A DNA stretch of 64,000 bases from contig JADKGB010000009.1 in the NCBI GenBank assembly GCA_016717225.1, positions 1 through 64,000 on the forward strand, in the 5' to 3' direction. Each line of letters starts with the position of its first letter. Positions within the stretch are counted from its first letter, which is position 1. Both the position numbers and the translations under genes were made by a program. Positions 8,945-17,695 of this stretch are shown here, in pieces. The DNA is from Flavobacteriales bacterium (GTDB lineage: Bacteria > Bacteroidota > Bacteroidia > Flavobacteriales_F > PHOS-HE28). Under the pieces are notes generated by a model. The model was not told the origin of the DNA, ran no database searches, and saw only the letters and a program-made list of their open reading frames with translations.

Positions 8945-9589
8945 ATGAGCGGATCGGAGCGGATACAGGCGGCGATCATCCAGGGCAGCCCTGTGGTGCG
9001 CTTGGGCTTGCGCACGATGTTGGAAGGCCGTGGCACCGTAGCGGTGGTAGTGGATGCGGAGAAGGAGGAGAGCTTGGCGGGCTTGTTCCCCCCGGCAGGG
9101 CCGGTACAGGTGGTGCTGCTACAGGTGGCCCTGCCGCACCAGGTGCTGGTGAGCCATGCGCGGTGGTTGCACCGGATGCGGGGCTTGGCGGTACTGGTAT
9201 TCGGGGAACTTACCGAGCGGCTGGCGGAGCAGTTGGCGGAGGCTGGGGTGTGCGGTCTGCTATCGGCGCAGGTGGAGGAGGAGGAGCTGCACCGGGCGGT
9301 GGTGGTGGCGTGCGCCGGTGGGTTCCATGCTGACCCGCGCTTCAAGGGGTGGTTGTGCAAGCCGGGAACCAAGCGCCGCAAGCGCGGCTCGCCTGACCTT
9401 ACCGAGAGGGAGCTGGAAGTACTGCGGTATGTGTGCCATCCTGCAGGCTATACCTGTGCGCAGATCGGGGACAAGCTGGGGCTGAGCCCCCGCACGGTGG
9501 AGTCGCACAAAGCCGCGCTCTTCCGGAAACTCGGGGTTACCAAAGTATCCTGCCTGGTGCGTGTGGCGGTGGTGCGGCGGCTGTTGTGA
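8945..9589 (+). CDS. LuxR/NarL-type regulator with a degenerate (non-phosphorylatable) receiver domain
   Basis: Predicted 214 residues. The C-terminal part (about 150-205) is a LuxR-type helix-turn-helix: LTERELEVLRYV, then IGDKLGLSPRTVESHKAAL. The N-terminal 120 residues have the length and hydrophobic pattern of a receiver domain, but the acidic pair expected near residue 13 reads QG (AIIQGSPVVRLGL), and the strand-3 Asp is replaced by Gln at about residue 60 (VVLLQVALP). It therefore probably does not use Asp phosphorylation. The ATG at 8945 was chosen because upstream in-frame sequence is not receiver-like. No kinase is adjacent. The coding sequence looks more GC-rich than its neighbours, and the 42-bp palindrome array starts 180 bp downstream. 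Confidence 0.8.
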   Translation: MSGSERIQAAIIQGSPVVRLGLRTMLEGRGTVAVVVDAEKEESLAGLFPPAGPVQVVLLQVALPHQVLVSHARWLHRMRGLAVLVFGELTERLAEQLAEAGVCGLLSAQVEEEELHRAVVVACAGGFHADPRFKGWLCKPGTKRRKRGSPDLTERELEVLRYVCHPAGYTCAQIGDKLGLSPRTVESHKAALFRKLGVTKVSCLVRVAVVRRLL

Positions 9590-9770
9590 TCACCGTTCCG
9601 GGGGTGCCGCGTACGGCGGTATATATATATGAACGCGCGCGCGACCCGCCTACAGCGGGGGTGGGCGGGCGCCTGCGTGCAGCGCGGCTGCTACCGGTGG
9701 CCGGGTGCGGGCCGCCGCGCGGTTTATGGGTGCCGACGATCCCGGTAGTGGTGCCCGCAGGCTGCGTGCA
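9590..9770. other. gene-free stretch with alternating TA and CG tracts
   Basis: No supported gene. It contains an alternating (TA)n run at 9620-9630 followed almost directly by an alternating (CG)n run at 9634-9643. Both are purine-pyrimidine alternations of the sort that melt easily or adopt Z-DNA under supercoiling. A GC-rich stretch then leads into the tandem array. The open frames that cross it on both strands are explained by lack of stop codons in GC-rich repeats. Confidence 0.5.
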
Positions 9771-10190
9771 GGTACCGACAAGCAGCGTGTCGATGCCAGC
9801 AGCGCGCGTGTCGGTACCGACAAGCGGCGTGTCGATGCCAGCAGCGCGCGTGTCGGTACCGACAAGCGGCGTGTCGATGCCAGCAGCGCGCGGTGTCGGT
9901 ACCGCCAGGCGGCGTGTCGATGGCAGCAGCGGGCGTGTCGGTACCGACAGGCGGCGTGTCGATGCCAGCAGCGCGCGTGTCGGTACCGACAAGCGGCGTG
10001 TCGATGCCAGCAGCGCGCGTGTCGGTACCGACAAGCGGCGTGTCGATGCCAGCAGCGCGCGTGTCGGTACCGACAAGCAGCGTGTCGATGCCAGCAGCGC
10101 GCGTGTCGGTACCGACAAGCGGCGTGTCGATGGCAGCAGCGCGCGTGTCGGTACCGACAGGCGGCGTGTCGGTACCCCCCGAGCAGCGGT
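9771..10190. repeat. 42-bp tandem repeat array, each unit with a 14-bp perfect palindrome centred on GGTACC
   Basis: GGTACC occurs at 9771, 9813, 9855, 9898, 9940, 9982, 10024, 10066, 10108, 10150 and 10171. The spacing is exactly 42 bp except one 43-bp step (9855 to 9898) and a final 21-bp step. Nearly every unit carries the self-complementary TGTCGGTACCGACA or a one-base variant, followed by CGTGTCGATG and CAGCAGCGCGC. Units differ by only a few substitutions (AAGCGG/AGGCGG/AAGCAG, GCC/GGC). There are no unique spacers, so this is not a CRISPR. Because 42 is a multiple of three and stop codons are absent, several frames on both strands stay open; none has a convincing start, so I treat the array as non-coding. 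10191-10406 shows no gene. Confidence 0.9.
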
Positions 10191-10406
10191 CGGGTGCGCT
10201 TGCCGCGCGGCAGGGGCATTTTCCGTAGTGCGGGTGGCACACATCCGGAACGGCCTGTCCACAGCGGTTTTCAGCGGTGGTACTCAGTAGAACTACGTAG
10301 ATAAGCTCTCCGTATTCCTACGGTATTTCCCGCTGCCACGCGCAACCAAGAGCCCGATCCGCGCATAGAAAGGCAAAACTTAAAAACGGGCAGAAGCCCA
10401 AAGAAC

Positions 10407-11039
10407 ATGAAGAAGGTGTATTATTTCGTTCGGCCGGGTGTTGACAGGATCTCACCCTATGCCATTCTGGTAAAAACGCGGAACTCCGCAACGAAGATGA
10501 CGGGCAACCCGAACTTCGTGAACCCTGTACCCGCCTTGGCCACCGTGTCCTTGGCTTGTGACACCCTGGAAGCGGCCATCGCGGCCTTTGTCCTGAACCC
10601 CGGCCCGCGTGAGCGTTCCGAACGTTTCCAAGCCTTTGAATTGGTGAAGGGCATCTACTTGGATCTGTGCGGCTACGTACAGGCGGCCAGCAACGGGTCA
10701 CTGTCCATCATCGAGAGCGCTGGTATGGAGGTAAGGAAGACCAGTGCACCCGTGGGGCAGCTGCCCGCCCCCGTTCGTTTGTTGGCATCGGCCACGGAAT
10801 ATCCTGGCCGTATCGACATCCGCTGGGGCGGCGTGAAGGGGCGTTCGGGCTACTACGTGTTCATCTGTGCAGGCGATCCGAACGTGGAGGCCAACTGGTC
10901 GCAACTGGTGTTCACCACCCGCAACCGCTTCTCGGCAACCGGCCTCAGCACAGACAAGATGTACTACTTCCGCGTGAACGCCGTCGGTCCTATCGGCGCG
11001 AGCCCAATGAGCGACGTCACCTTCGCCAAGGCGGCCTGA
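10407..11039 (+). CDS. fibronectin type III domain protein, hypothetical
   Basis: Predicted 210 residues without a signal peptide (MKKVYYFVRPGVDRIS). The N-terminal 100 residues form a helical region (LACDTLEAAIAAFVLNPG). The C-terminal 90 residues read as one fibronectin III domain: PAPVRLLASATEYPGRIDIR, a WGGV strand, SGYYVFICAG, then MYYFRVNAVGPIGASPMSD with the typical YxFRVxAVxxxGxSxxS ending. The role is unknown. It is monocistronic, followed by a strong intrinsic terminator 22 bp after the stop. Confidence 0.75.
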   Translation: MKKVYYFVRPGVDRISPYAILVKTRNSATKMTGNPNFVNPVPALATVSLACDTLEAAIAAFVLNPGPRERSERFQAFELVKGIYLDLCGYVQAASNGSLSIIESAGMEVRKTSAPVGQLPAPVRLLASATEYPGRIDIRWGGVKGRSGYYVFICAGDPNVEANWSQLVFTTRNRFSATGLSTDKMYYFRVNAVGPIGASPMSDVTFAKAA

Positions 11040-11060
11040 GTGCAAGCCTTCTTCCATGCG

Positions 11061-11089
11061 AAAGCCCCCCGGCGTGCCGGGGGGCTTTT
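11061..11089 (+). terminator. intrinsic terminator after the fibronectin-III gene
   Basis: A 12-bp perfect stem AAAGCCCCCCGG / CCGGGGGGCTTT with a CGTG loop, ending in a short T run. It lies 22 bp downstream of the stop codon at 11039. Confidence 0.9.
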
Positions 11090-11386
11090 CGCGTTAGGGC
11101 CTTTGGGGGGGGGGGTGGTGTTCAGTGCGCGTCTTGTGCAATATTTTCGATGGCTTTCTGGCCTGAGTTGTACACTATCCTGGGGGTTGGGATAAAGCTC
11201 CCTTCAATCTCTTCAAAGAGGGGGGCCGGGCGCCAACCCCCCCACGACGGGCCCACTCCATTGAACAAACCCTCACGCCACACCTCTTTTTCCATTGTTG
11301 GGGGCGACTTCGAGCGCAAACCCTCAACAGTGTGAACGTTTATTGGCAGCGTTGCAAGAGCACACGCGCGACACGCGAGCGCGGGC
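11090..11386. other. gene-free stretch between a terminator and the end of the oxidase-like gene
   Basis: No supported gene. It contains an 11-base G run (11105-11115) and further G- and C-runs (11219-11243) that could pair into a hairpin at the 3' end of the minus-strand gene. A 90-codon open frame here on the minus strand has Pro/Arg/Gly-biased composition and no recognisable features, so I did not call it. Confidence 0.5.
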
Positions 11387-12651
11387 CTATTCACTTACGC
11401 GAGCACTTGCGGGGGGCTTTATTGCCAGGTGTACCAACAACGCGATAACACCCAAGGGTATCGGCACCGAGGTGAGGAATTGGATCCAGTAGTAACCGGG
11501 GATCATCCCCCAACCGATCCAGAAAAACGTGCCTTGCAAGAAGAGGGCGGCTTCGCTCAGCAACACACCGGATGTGAAGAGCGACAAACCGATGCGCACG
11601 AGCCGATCGGTGGAAACGAACCAACCGCGCACAAGGGCCATGGCAAAGAGCATCATGCTGATGGCGCCGAGCATGTTGAGGTGGATGAAGCCGATCACGT
11701 AGTTGCGGATGGTGAGGGCCATGTCCGCCATTTGTGGTACGGATACCGCCGCTTGCATCAGCACCTTCAGCCCCATGCCGATCAGTGCGTAAGTAACGCA
11801 ACGCCACGCCCACAATGGGGCCTTGTCGTACAACTTCACCTGCATGCGCCGAATGGAATTCGCGGTGCGCCAACCCGCCCATAGTTGCAACAGCACGCCC
11901 ACAGAATTGATAGCGACGATGTACCAGTGCCGTTCGCTCCAGGCAATGGCGAGCGCGAACGTGAGCACCGCGGAGACCAACCATAAACGGATGGTGAAGG
12001 ATCCAGCGGTTCATCCGCACCATGTGTTTCGGCCCAGCGACTCCACAGCGCGAGCGCAGCGAACCAGAACCAGCCATTGAACTGGAAGTGCAGAAAGAAC
12101 TGGATGCTCCAGTAATACCATTCGGTCCCGAAAAGACCGCTTGCCAAGAGCGGCCCAATGGACCAAACGCCCACTGTTGAGAGCACCATCATCCAGATGG
12201 CAATACGCACCAATCGGCGACTTCCACCGGGCACCCAATGCCGGGTACCCTTCCACGCGAACACCGCCAACACGTAGGAGATCAGCATGTGCAATGTGGT
12301 AAAGGCGATGGACACCGGACCATAGGACTGCACTGGGAAACTCACCAACATGCCAACTACCGCCACCTGAACGATCAACAACAGTAAGCGGTGGCCTTTG
12401 CGCTTGTCCGCTCTATCGGCATCCTCCAACAGGAAGACCATGAGCGCCATGAAGATCCAACCCAACATGGCCACGTGCGAGTGCGCGTGCAGCAGTGGCT
12501 TGAAGTTGACATGCGGGATCTCGACGATGTAGATGCTGCGCAGCACACAGCCGATAATGGACGCGATGCACAAATTCAACAGGGCGACAAAGAACCAAGG
12601 CCGAAGGCCATGTCGTGCAGGGCCGTCGGTCGCCGGGTGTTCGGATATCAT
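11387..12651 (-). CDS. heme-copper oxidase-like multi-pass membrane protein next to nosZ (one apparent frameshift)
   Basis: About 420 residues in two frames joined near 11990. The N-terminal part starts MISEHPATDGPARHGL and has successive helices, including HVNFKPLLHAHSHVAMLGWI. This His-rich element resembles subunit I of heme-copper oxidases and NnrS-type proteins. Other helices contain FQFNGWFWFAALALWSRW. The C-terminal part (IRLWLVSAVLTFALA onward) has five to six more helices, including YVIGFIHLNMLGAISMMLF. One extra C at the CC before ATCCG (minus-strand reading) restores a single frame. It is transcribed divergently from the cytochrome c-nosZ genes, across a region with two palindromes. 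A role in nitrogen-oxide respiration or its maturation is inferred from position; I do not know the named family. Confidence 0.65.
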
Positions 12652-12677
12652 CGGGTCTTGAAGTTCACGTATCGGGA

Positions 12678-12689
12678 TGACAAACGTCA
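12678..12689. promoter_or_regulatory. TGAC-AAAC-GTCA palindrome (candidate Crp/Fnr-type site), nos divergent region
   Basis: Perfect 4-bp half-sites with a 4-bp purine-rich spacer, located 27-38 bp upstream of the oxidase-like gene start and about 120 bp upstream of the cytochrome c gene. The same motif with an equal spacer is found at 20529, 28945 and 33474. Confidence 0.6.
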
Positions 12690-12693
12690 GTAT

Positions 12694-12711
12694 TCGGACA
12701 AAACCGTCCGA
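12694..12711. promoter_or_regulatory. TCGGAC-N6-GTCCGA palindrome (candidate Rrf2-type operator), nos divergent region
   Basis: An 18-bp element with two perfect 6-bp half-sites separated by AAAACC, 4 bp from the TGAC palindrome. A closely similar palindrome precedes the fasciclin gene at 19236. The nearby Rrf2 gene is an obvious candidate for the binding protein; this is inference. Confidence 0.55.
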
Positions 12712-12806
12712 TGATATTTGTCACGTCCTCGAAGATCGATCATTCCGATCATCATCGAAGGACCACTTTCGAAGTCACCACCGACCAGAACCAAACACCA
12801 TCGACC

Positions 12807-13279
12807 ATGCGAACACACACCGGAAATACCAGCCTGATCGGGTTGGCCATCATGCTCCTCACGCTGGGAGCTTGCGGGGAAGCGGGGAACCCACCACTGC
12901 GGATAAGTACAAAGTGCCGAGTGGCGGAGGAATGGAGCCGGCCAACAGCCCCTCCAAAGCGGCGATGATCAGTGAGGCGGATATCACCCTTGGTGAAGTG
13001 GACAAGGCTCTGGTGGAAAAAGGCAAGAGCACATACGACGTGAAATGCCAGGCTTGCCACAGCATCGGCGAGAACCGCGTTGTGGGACCCGGATGGAAAG
13101 GCATGTTGACCCGCCGCAAACCCGAATGGGTGATGAACATGATCCTGAACACGGAGGCTATGCTGAGCACCGATGCCGAAGCGCAAAAGCAGTTGGAGCA
13201 ATGCTTGGTGCGCATGCCCAACCAGAACCTGAGCAAGGATGATGCGCGCAATGTTGTGGAATTCATGCGCACCCTTTGA
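12807..13279 (+). CDS. c-type cytochrome lipoprotein upstream of nosZ (one apparent frameshift)
   Basis: Starts MRTHTGNTSLIGLAIM and runs to a lipobox-like LTLGACG, so it is probably a periplasm-facing lipoprotein. The frame changes near 12885; one extra G in the GGGG before AACCC restores EPTTADKYKV and the rest of the protein. The mature part has one heme motif, CQACHS, followed by VVGPGWKGMLTRRKPEW. Its Met ligand is probably in VRMPNQNLSKDDARN near the C-terminus, a standard class I cytochrome c layout. It sits 22 bp before nosZ and probably delivers electrons to NosZ in place of the quinol route used by organisms with NosR. Confidence 0.75.
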
Positions 13280-13301
13280 ACAACAACGAACCGAACAAAC
13301 C

Positions 13302-15299
13302 ATGAAACGATCGATCATCATCACCGGCGGCACCCTAGGGGCCGCTGCAGGCCTCTTCATGCTGGTGAACACCCTGCCCGGCTGCAGGCCCAGCACCAAC
13401 GTGCAGAGCGCTGTTACAGGCGATGCCGCGAACAAGGCCTATGTGAAACCAGGCGCCTATGATGAGTTCTACAACTTCGTGAGCGGTGGCTTCAGCGGGC
13501 AACTGTCCGTGTATGGCATTCCGAGTGGTCGCATGTTGCGCAATATCCCCGTGTTCTCTGTGAACCCAGAGAGCGGATGGGGCTTCTCCGAAGAGACCAA
13601 GCCCATGTTGATGACCACCCATGGCTTCATCCCATGGGACGATTCGCACCACCCCGAGCTATCGCAGACAGATGGCGTACCTGATGGCAAATGGTGCTTC
13701 ATCAACGGCAACAATACACCACGCATCGCCTTGGTCGACCTCGGTACGTTCCGTACCAAGAGCATCATCGAGATCCCGAACAGCGCCGGCAACCATAGTT
13801 CACCCTTTACAACGGGCAACAGCGAATACGTGGTGGCAGGAACGCGTTTCAGCATACCGATGGGAACCGACGAGCAGCGAGACGTGTCTATCGACAGTTA
13901 CCGCGAGAACTTCAAAGGGACAGTATCCTTCATCCATCCGGACCCTGCAACAGGTAAGTTGGACATCGCCTTCCAAGTGATCACACCCGGCGTGAACTTC
14001 GACTTGTCGCACGCGGGTAAAGGCCCCAGCGAAGGGTGGTTCTTCTTCAGTTGCTACAACAGCGAACAAGCATACAGTTTGTTGGAAGTGAACGCGAGCC
14101 AAAAGGACAAGGATTTCGTGATGGCCTTGAACTGGAAGAAAGCCGAGGAATACGCCAAAGCCGGCAAAGGCCGCATGGTGCCGGGCAAACACTACATGAA
14201 CTGGTATGACGATGCGAAGCACACCGGCATCAGCGAGGTTCGCAACGAAGTGTTGCAACTGGACCCACGCGAACTGAAGGACCTGATCTACTTCATGCCA
14301 TGCCCGAAATCACCGCACGGTTGCGATGTGGATCCCACCGGACAATACATCGTAGGCAGTGGCAAGTTGGCCGCCTTGATCCCCGTATTCCAGTTCAGCA
14401 AGATCCAGGAGGCCATCGCCAAGAACGATGTGGAAGGTGACTTCATGGGCATTCCTGTATTGAAGTATGCAAGCGTGATCAAAGGCGAAGTGAAGAAGCC
14501 CGGACTAGGACCCTTGCACACGGAATTCGATGCGAACGGCTTCGCCTATACCAGTTTCTTCGTGAGCAGCGAGATCGTGAAATGGTCATTGGAAACATTG
14601 GAACCTGTGGACCGAGTGCCTACTTATTACTCCATCGGACACCTCTGCGTGCCTGGCGGAGACAGCAAGAAGCCCTGGGGCAAATATGTGATCGCCTACA
14701 ACAAGATCACCAAGGACCGTTACCTGCCTACAGGCCCGGAATTGGCGCAGAGCGCACAACTCTTCAGCATCGATGGACCGAAAATGGAACTGCTGCTGGA
14801 CTTCCCCACCATCGGCGAGCCTCACTACGCTCAGGCGCTTCCGGCGGAGCTTGTGAAACCACGCGAAGTGAAGTTCTTCAAGATAGAAGAGAACCAACAC
14901 CCGTATGCGGCCAAAGGTGAGAAAGAAGCCAAGGTGGTTCGTGAGGGCAACAAGGTGCATGTGTACATGACCACGATCCGCTCGCACTTCACACCGGACA
15001 ATATCGAAGGGATCAAGCTAGGGGACGAGGTGTACTTCCATGTGACCAACTTCGAGCAGGACTGGGATGTGCCGCACGGCTTCGCCATCAAAGGCGCTGC
15101 GACCGCCGAGCTGCTCGTAATGCCCGGCGAAACGCAAACCATGAAATGGATACCTGACCAGATAGGCGTAACGCCGATGTACTGCACGGACTTCTGTAGC
15201 GCGCTGCACCAGGAAATGCAAGGCTACATCCGCGTTTCACCAGCGAACAGCAAGGTGGAATTGAAGGGCGTTACAAAATCGTACGACGCAGGCTCGTAA
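13302..15299 (+). CDS. nosZ: nitrous oxide reductase, clade II type
   Basis: Predicted 665 residues, reducing N2O to N2. The leader MKRSIIITGGTLGAAAGLFM has no twin-arginine motif and ends near LPGC, as expected for the Sec-exported clade II enzymes of Bacteroidota. The beta-propeller carries the CuZ-region histidines in DDSHHPEL (about residue 110), NHSSPF (about 164) and later HGCDVDPTGQY and HTEFDANGF. The C-terminal cupredoxin has the CuA motif CTDFCSALHQEMQG (about 628-641), with the Cys, Cys, His and Met ligands all present. The start at ATG 13302 gives a proper leader; upstream in-frame codons belong to the overlapping end of the cytochrome region. It lies in the order cytochrome c, nosZ, membrane protein, nosL, nosD, nosF, nosY. 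Confidence 0.97.
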   Translation: MKRSIIITGGTLGAAAGLFMLVNTLPGCRPSTNVQSAVTGDAANKAYVKPGAYDEFYNFVSGGFSGQLSVYGIPSGRMLRNIPVFSVNPESGWGFSEETKPMLMTTHGFIPWDDSHHPELSQTDGVPDGKWCFINGNNTPRIALVDLGTFRTKSIIEIPNSAGNHSSPFTTGNSEYVVAGTRFSIPMGTDEQRDVSIDSYRENFKGTVSFIHPDPATGKLDIAFQVITPGVNFDLSHAGKGPSEGWFFFSCYNSEQAYSLLEVNASQKDKDFVMALNWKKAEEYAKAGKGRMVPGKHYMNWYDDAKHTGISEVRNEVLQLDPRELKDLIYFMPCPKSPHGCDVDPTGQYIVGSGKLAALIPVFQFSKIQEAIAKNDVEGDFMGIPVLKYASVIKGEVKKPGLGPLHTEFDANGFAYTSFFVSSEIVKWSLETLEPVDRVPTYYSIGHLCVPGGDSKKPWGKYVIAYNKITKDRYLPTGPELAQSAQLFSIDGPKMELLLDFPTIGEPHYAQALPAELVKPREVKFFKIEENQHPYAAKGEKEAKVVREGNKVHVYMTTIRSHFTPDNIEGIKLGDEVYFHVTNFEQDWDVPHGFAIKGAATAELLVMPGETQTMKWIPDQIGVTPMYCTDFCSALHQEMQGYIRVSPANSKVELKGVTKSYDAGS

Positions 15300-15306
15300 C
15301 CAAGGT

Positions 15307-16001
15307 ATGACGACAGCAACGATCATCGACACACCGGGCGGGTCCGCAATGCGGACCCGCCCGAGGTTGATGAACAATTCGCACACTGGGACTATAAGCG
15401 CGGCTTGCATCCTTTCGCGCGAGTGCTCCTGGCCTTGGCGGCTATCGCACTTGCTACGTTGCTCACGGTACCCATATGGCGCATCGATCTGAAGGCTCCC
15501 CAATACCCGGAAGGCTTGGTGATGCCCATCAGTCACGACCACTTCGCTGGCGACATCCAGAAGATAAACGGGCTGAACCATTACATCGGCATGGCCACCA
15601 TTGAAGACAACATGTTCCCGGAATTCGCGATCATGCGGTACGCGTTCTATCTGCTGATCAGTTGGGGTGTGATAGCAGCTATCATCGGCAAACGGAGCGC
15701 GTTGTTCAGTTGGTTGTTCGCACTGTTCGCTTTTGTGATCTGGGCGATGTGGGACATGTACGCGTGGGGCTACAAATACGGCCACAATCTGGATCCGCAT
15801 GCGGCGATACAAGTGGAAGGCATGGCCTACCAACCTCCATTGCTGGGCCACAAGAAGCTGCTGAACTTCGATGCTTGGTCAACGCCGGATCAAGGTGGCT
15901 GGGTGCTTTTTGGTGTGATCACAGTGGCGGTCCTTCTCTACCTGCACGACCATTGGGTACATCACAGAGCGAAGAAGAAATTGAAAATTGCGAACCCATG
16001 A
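15307..16001 (+). CDS. nos-cluster membrane protein of unknown function
   Basis: Membrane protein of about 200-230 residues conserved in position between nosZ and nosL in Bacteroidota-type clusters (from memory). Helices appear at FARVLLALAAIALATLL, YAFYLLISWGVIAAI, FSWLFALFAFVIW and GWVLFGVITVAVLLYL. The loop after helix 1 has HDHFAGDIQKINGLNHYIGM, rich in possible metal-ligand histidines. The start is uncertain. The coding frame extends upstream through EVDEQFAHWDYKRGLHPF but has no ATG. The ATG at 15307 lies in another frame and would join with one extra C near 15361, inside the hairpin. Otherwise a TTG at 15405 would be used. It ends with a 4-bp overlap with nosL. A copper-handling or electron-transfer role is a guess. 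Confidence 0.65.
15335..15363. promoter_or_regulatory. 14-bp inverted repeat just after nosZ
   Basis: Arms CGGGCGGGTCCGCA (15335-15348) and TGCGGACCCGCCCG (15350-15363) are perfectly complementary around one base. In RNA this gives a very stable GC-rich hairpin 36 bp after the nosZ stop. No T run follows, so it is more likely an mRNA stabiliser, processing site or attenuator between nosZ and the downstream genes than a full terminator. Confidence 0.7.
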
Positions 16002-16435
16002 TGAAGGCGATCATCCTGTCCATGCTCACACTTCTCGCAGCGTGCGGGGTGAGCCAACCGAACATCGACTGGGGCAAGGCCGAATGTTCCCATTGCCGTA
16101 TGAATGTGATGGACCAGCACTTCGGCGCGGCTATCATCACCACAAAGGGTCGGCAATACAGCTTCGATGCTGTAGAGTGCATGGTGCATTTCGTTATCGG
16201 CGGTGCTGGTGCGGAGAATGATGTGGCCACTTATTTCGTGGCGGACCACGCGCATCCTGGAGTTCTGATCGACGCCACAAAAGCCAGCTACTTGCACGCG
16301 GCAGACCTTCGCAGCCCTATGGGTGGAAATTGTGCAGCATTCGCAACCACAGCCGATCGGGACACAGCGGCCATCTTGCACAACGGAGAACTCCTGGATT
16401 GGGAAGGCGTAAAGCGGTTGCTCGCCAAGAACTGA
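15998..16435 (+). CDS. nosL: NosL, copper-binding lipoprotein for NosZ maturation
   Basis: Predicted 145 residues with a lipoprotein leader (MMKAIILSMLTLLAACG). The NosL signature CSHCRMNVMD (C-x2-C-x-M) lies about residue 29. NosL binds Cu(I) through this motif and passes it to apo-NosZ in the periplasm. Later conserved elements are QYSFDAVECMVHF, LIDATKASYL and PMGGNCAAF. The ATG overlaps the stop of the preceding membrane gene by 4 bp, and nosD starts 1 bp after the NosL stop, so it belongs to the nos operon. Confidence 0.93.
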   Translation: MMKAIILSMLTLLAACGVSQPNIDWGKAECSHCRMNVMDQHFGAAIITTKGRQYSFDAVECMVHFVIGGAGAENDVATYFVADHAHPGVLIDATKASYLHAADLRSPMGGNCAAFATTADRDTAAILHNGELLDWEGVKRLLAKN

Positions 16436-16436
16436 G

Positions 16437-17695
16437 ATGCTACGGCTCGCGACCACGCTGTTCGTTGTTGCCGGCATGTGGCAAGTCACCCAAGCCCGAA
16501 CGTGGGAGGTGCGGCCAGTGCAGAACGCTCATCCCCTGCGCGATGCCATTGCGGCCGCCGGAGCGGGCGACACCGTTCACGTGCACGCAGGGACCTACCG
16601 CGAAGGGGTGATCCACTTGGATCGACCGATCGTCCTTTCCGGGATCGATCGGCCATTGATCGATGGCGAAGGCGCGGGAGATGTGATCATCGTAAGCGCA
16701 TCGCATGTAACGATCGAAGGGATCGAAGTGCGCGGAACGCAGGTGAGCAATATGAATGATAATGCGGGTATCCGTGCGGATGAATGCCAATTCCTCGTTG
16801 TGCGCAACGTGCGCGTGATCGATTGTTTCTTCGGTATCCATCTTGCTGGCGTTACCAGTTCACTGATCGAGGGGAATGAAGTGTTCGGGCGTATCGATGA
16901 GGAAGAGGATCGCAAGGCCAACGGTATCCATCTGTGGAAGTGCTCGCGCGATACGGTGCGCAACAACCATGTGTCGGGGCATCGTGATGGGATCTATTTC
17001 GAGTTCGTGCAGGACAGCCGTGTGGACGGGAACACCAGTGAAGACAACGCGCGTTACGGGCTGCATTTCATGTTCAGCCATCACGATCACTACACGCACA
17101 ATGAGTTCCGCGATAACGGTGCGGGCGTGGCCGTGATGTTCAGCCACGATGTGGAGATGACCGACAACCGTTTCCTGCGCAACCGCGGAGCGAGTGCCTA
17201 CGGACTGCTACTGAAAGAGATCAATGATGTGACGATGGAGCGCAACGAATTCCGCGATAATACCTCGGGCCTCTTCATGGACGGATGCAATCGGTGGTCG
17301 CCACCGATAACACGTTCATCAGCAACGGCTGGGCCTTGCGTATGTTCGCGAACACCATGAGTACCACGTTCCAAGGGAACAGCTTCACGGGCAACACCTT
17401 CGATGTGACCACCAACGGCGACATGGCCGCGAACACCGTGGACGGCAACTACTGGGACCGCTATCGCGGATATGACCTGGACCGCAATGGCACCGGTGAT
17501 GTCCCTCACCGGCCATTGAGCTTGTTCGCATCCCTGTTGGAACGCACGCCGTACGCGGTGATCCTGTCACGCAGCTTGTTGGTGCAATTGCTCGATGTTG
17601 TTGAGCGCTTGTTGCCATCGGTTTCATCCGTATCGTTGGTAGACGAACATCCCCTGATGCGCCCACCTGATGATGGAGACGATAGCCGTTCATGA
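16437..17695 (+). CDS. nosD: NosD, periplasmic right-handed beta-helix copper-insertion factor (one apparent frameshift)
   Basis: A leader (MLRLATTLFVVAGMWQVTQA) is followed by many short parallel beta-helix repeats such as VRNVRVIDCFFGIHLAG, NHVSGHRDGIYFEFVQDS, NEFRDNGAGVAVMFSHDV and RNEFRDNTSGLFMDG. These are the carbohydrate-binding/sugar-hydrolase-like repeats of NosD. The frame changes near 17283: one extra G in the GG before ATGCAA restores QSVVATDNTFISNGWALRMF and the end of the protein, including VDGNYWDRYRGYDLDRNG. NosD works with NosF and NosY to supply CuZ during NosZ assembly. Its 3' end overlaps nosF by 26 bp. Confidence 0.88.

Noticed and set aside
9771..10190. CRISPR array.
   Set aside because: The units are contiguous near-identical 42-mers without unique spacers, and no cas genes are present.
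9433..10304. Long open frames on both strands across the 42-bp array, reading as 14-residue peptide repeats.
   Set aside because: The unit length is a multiple of three and lacks stop codons, so most frames are open by construction. The 43-bp step would shift any frame, and no frame has a credible start region or protein-like flanks.
11122..11394. Possible 90-residue minus-strand gene after the FN3 terminator.
   Set aside because: Biased composition from G/C runs, no family, and it overlaps the end of the oxidase-like gene.
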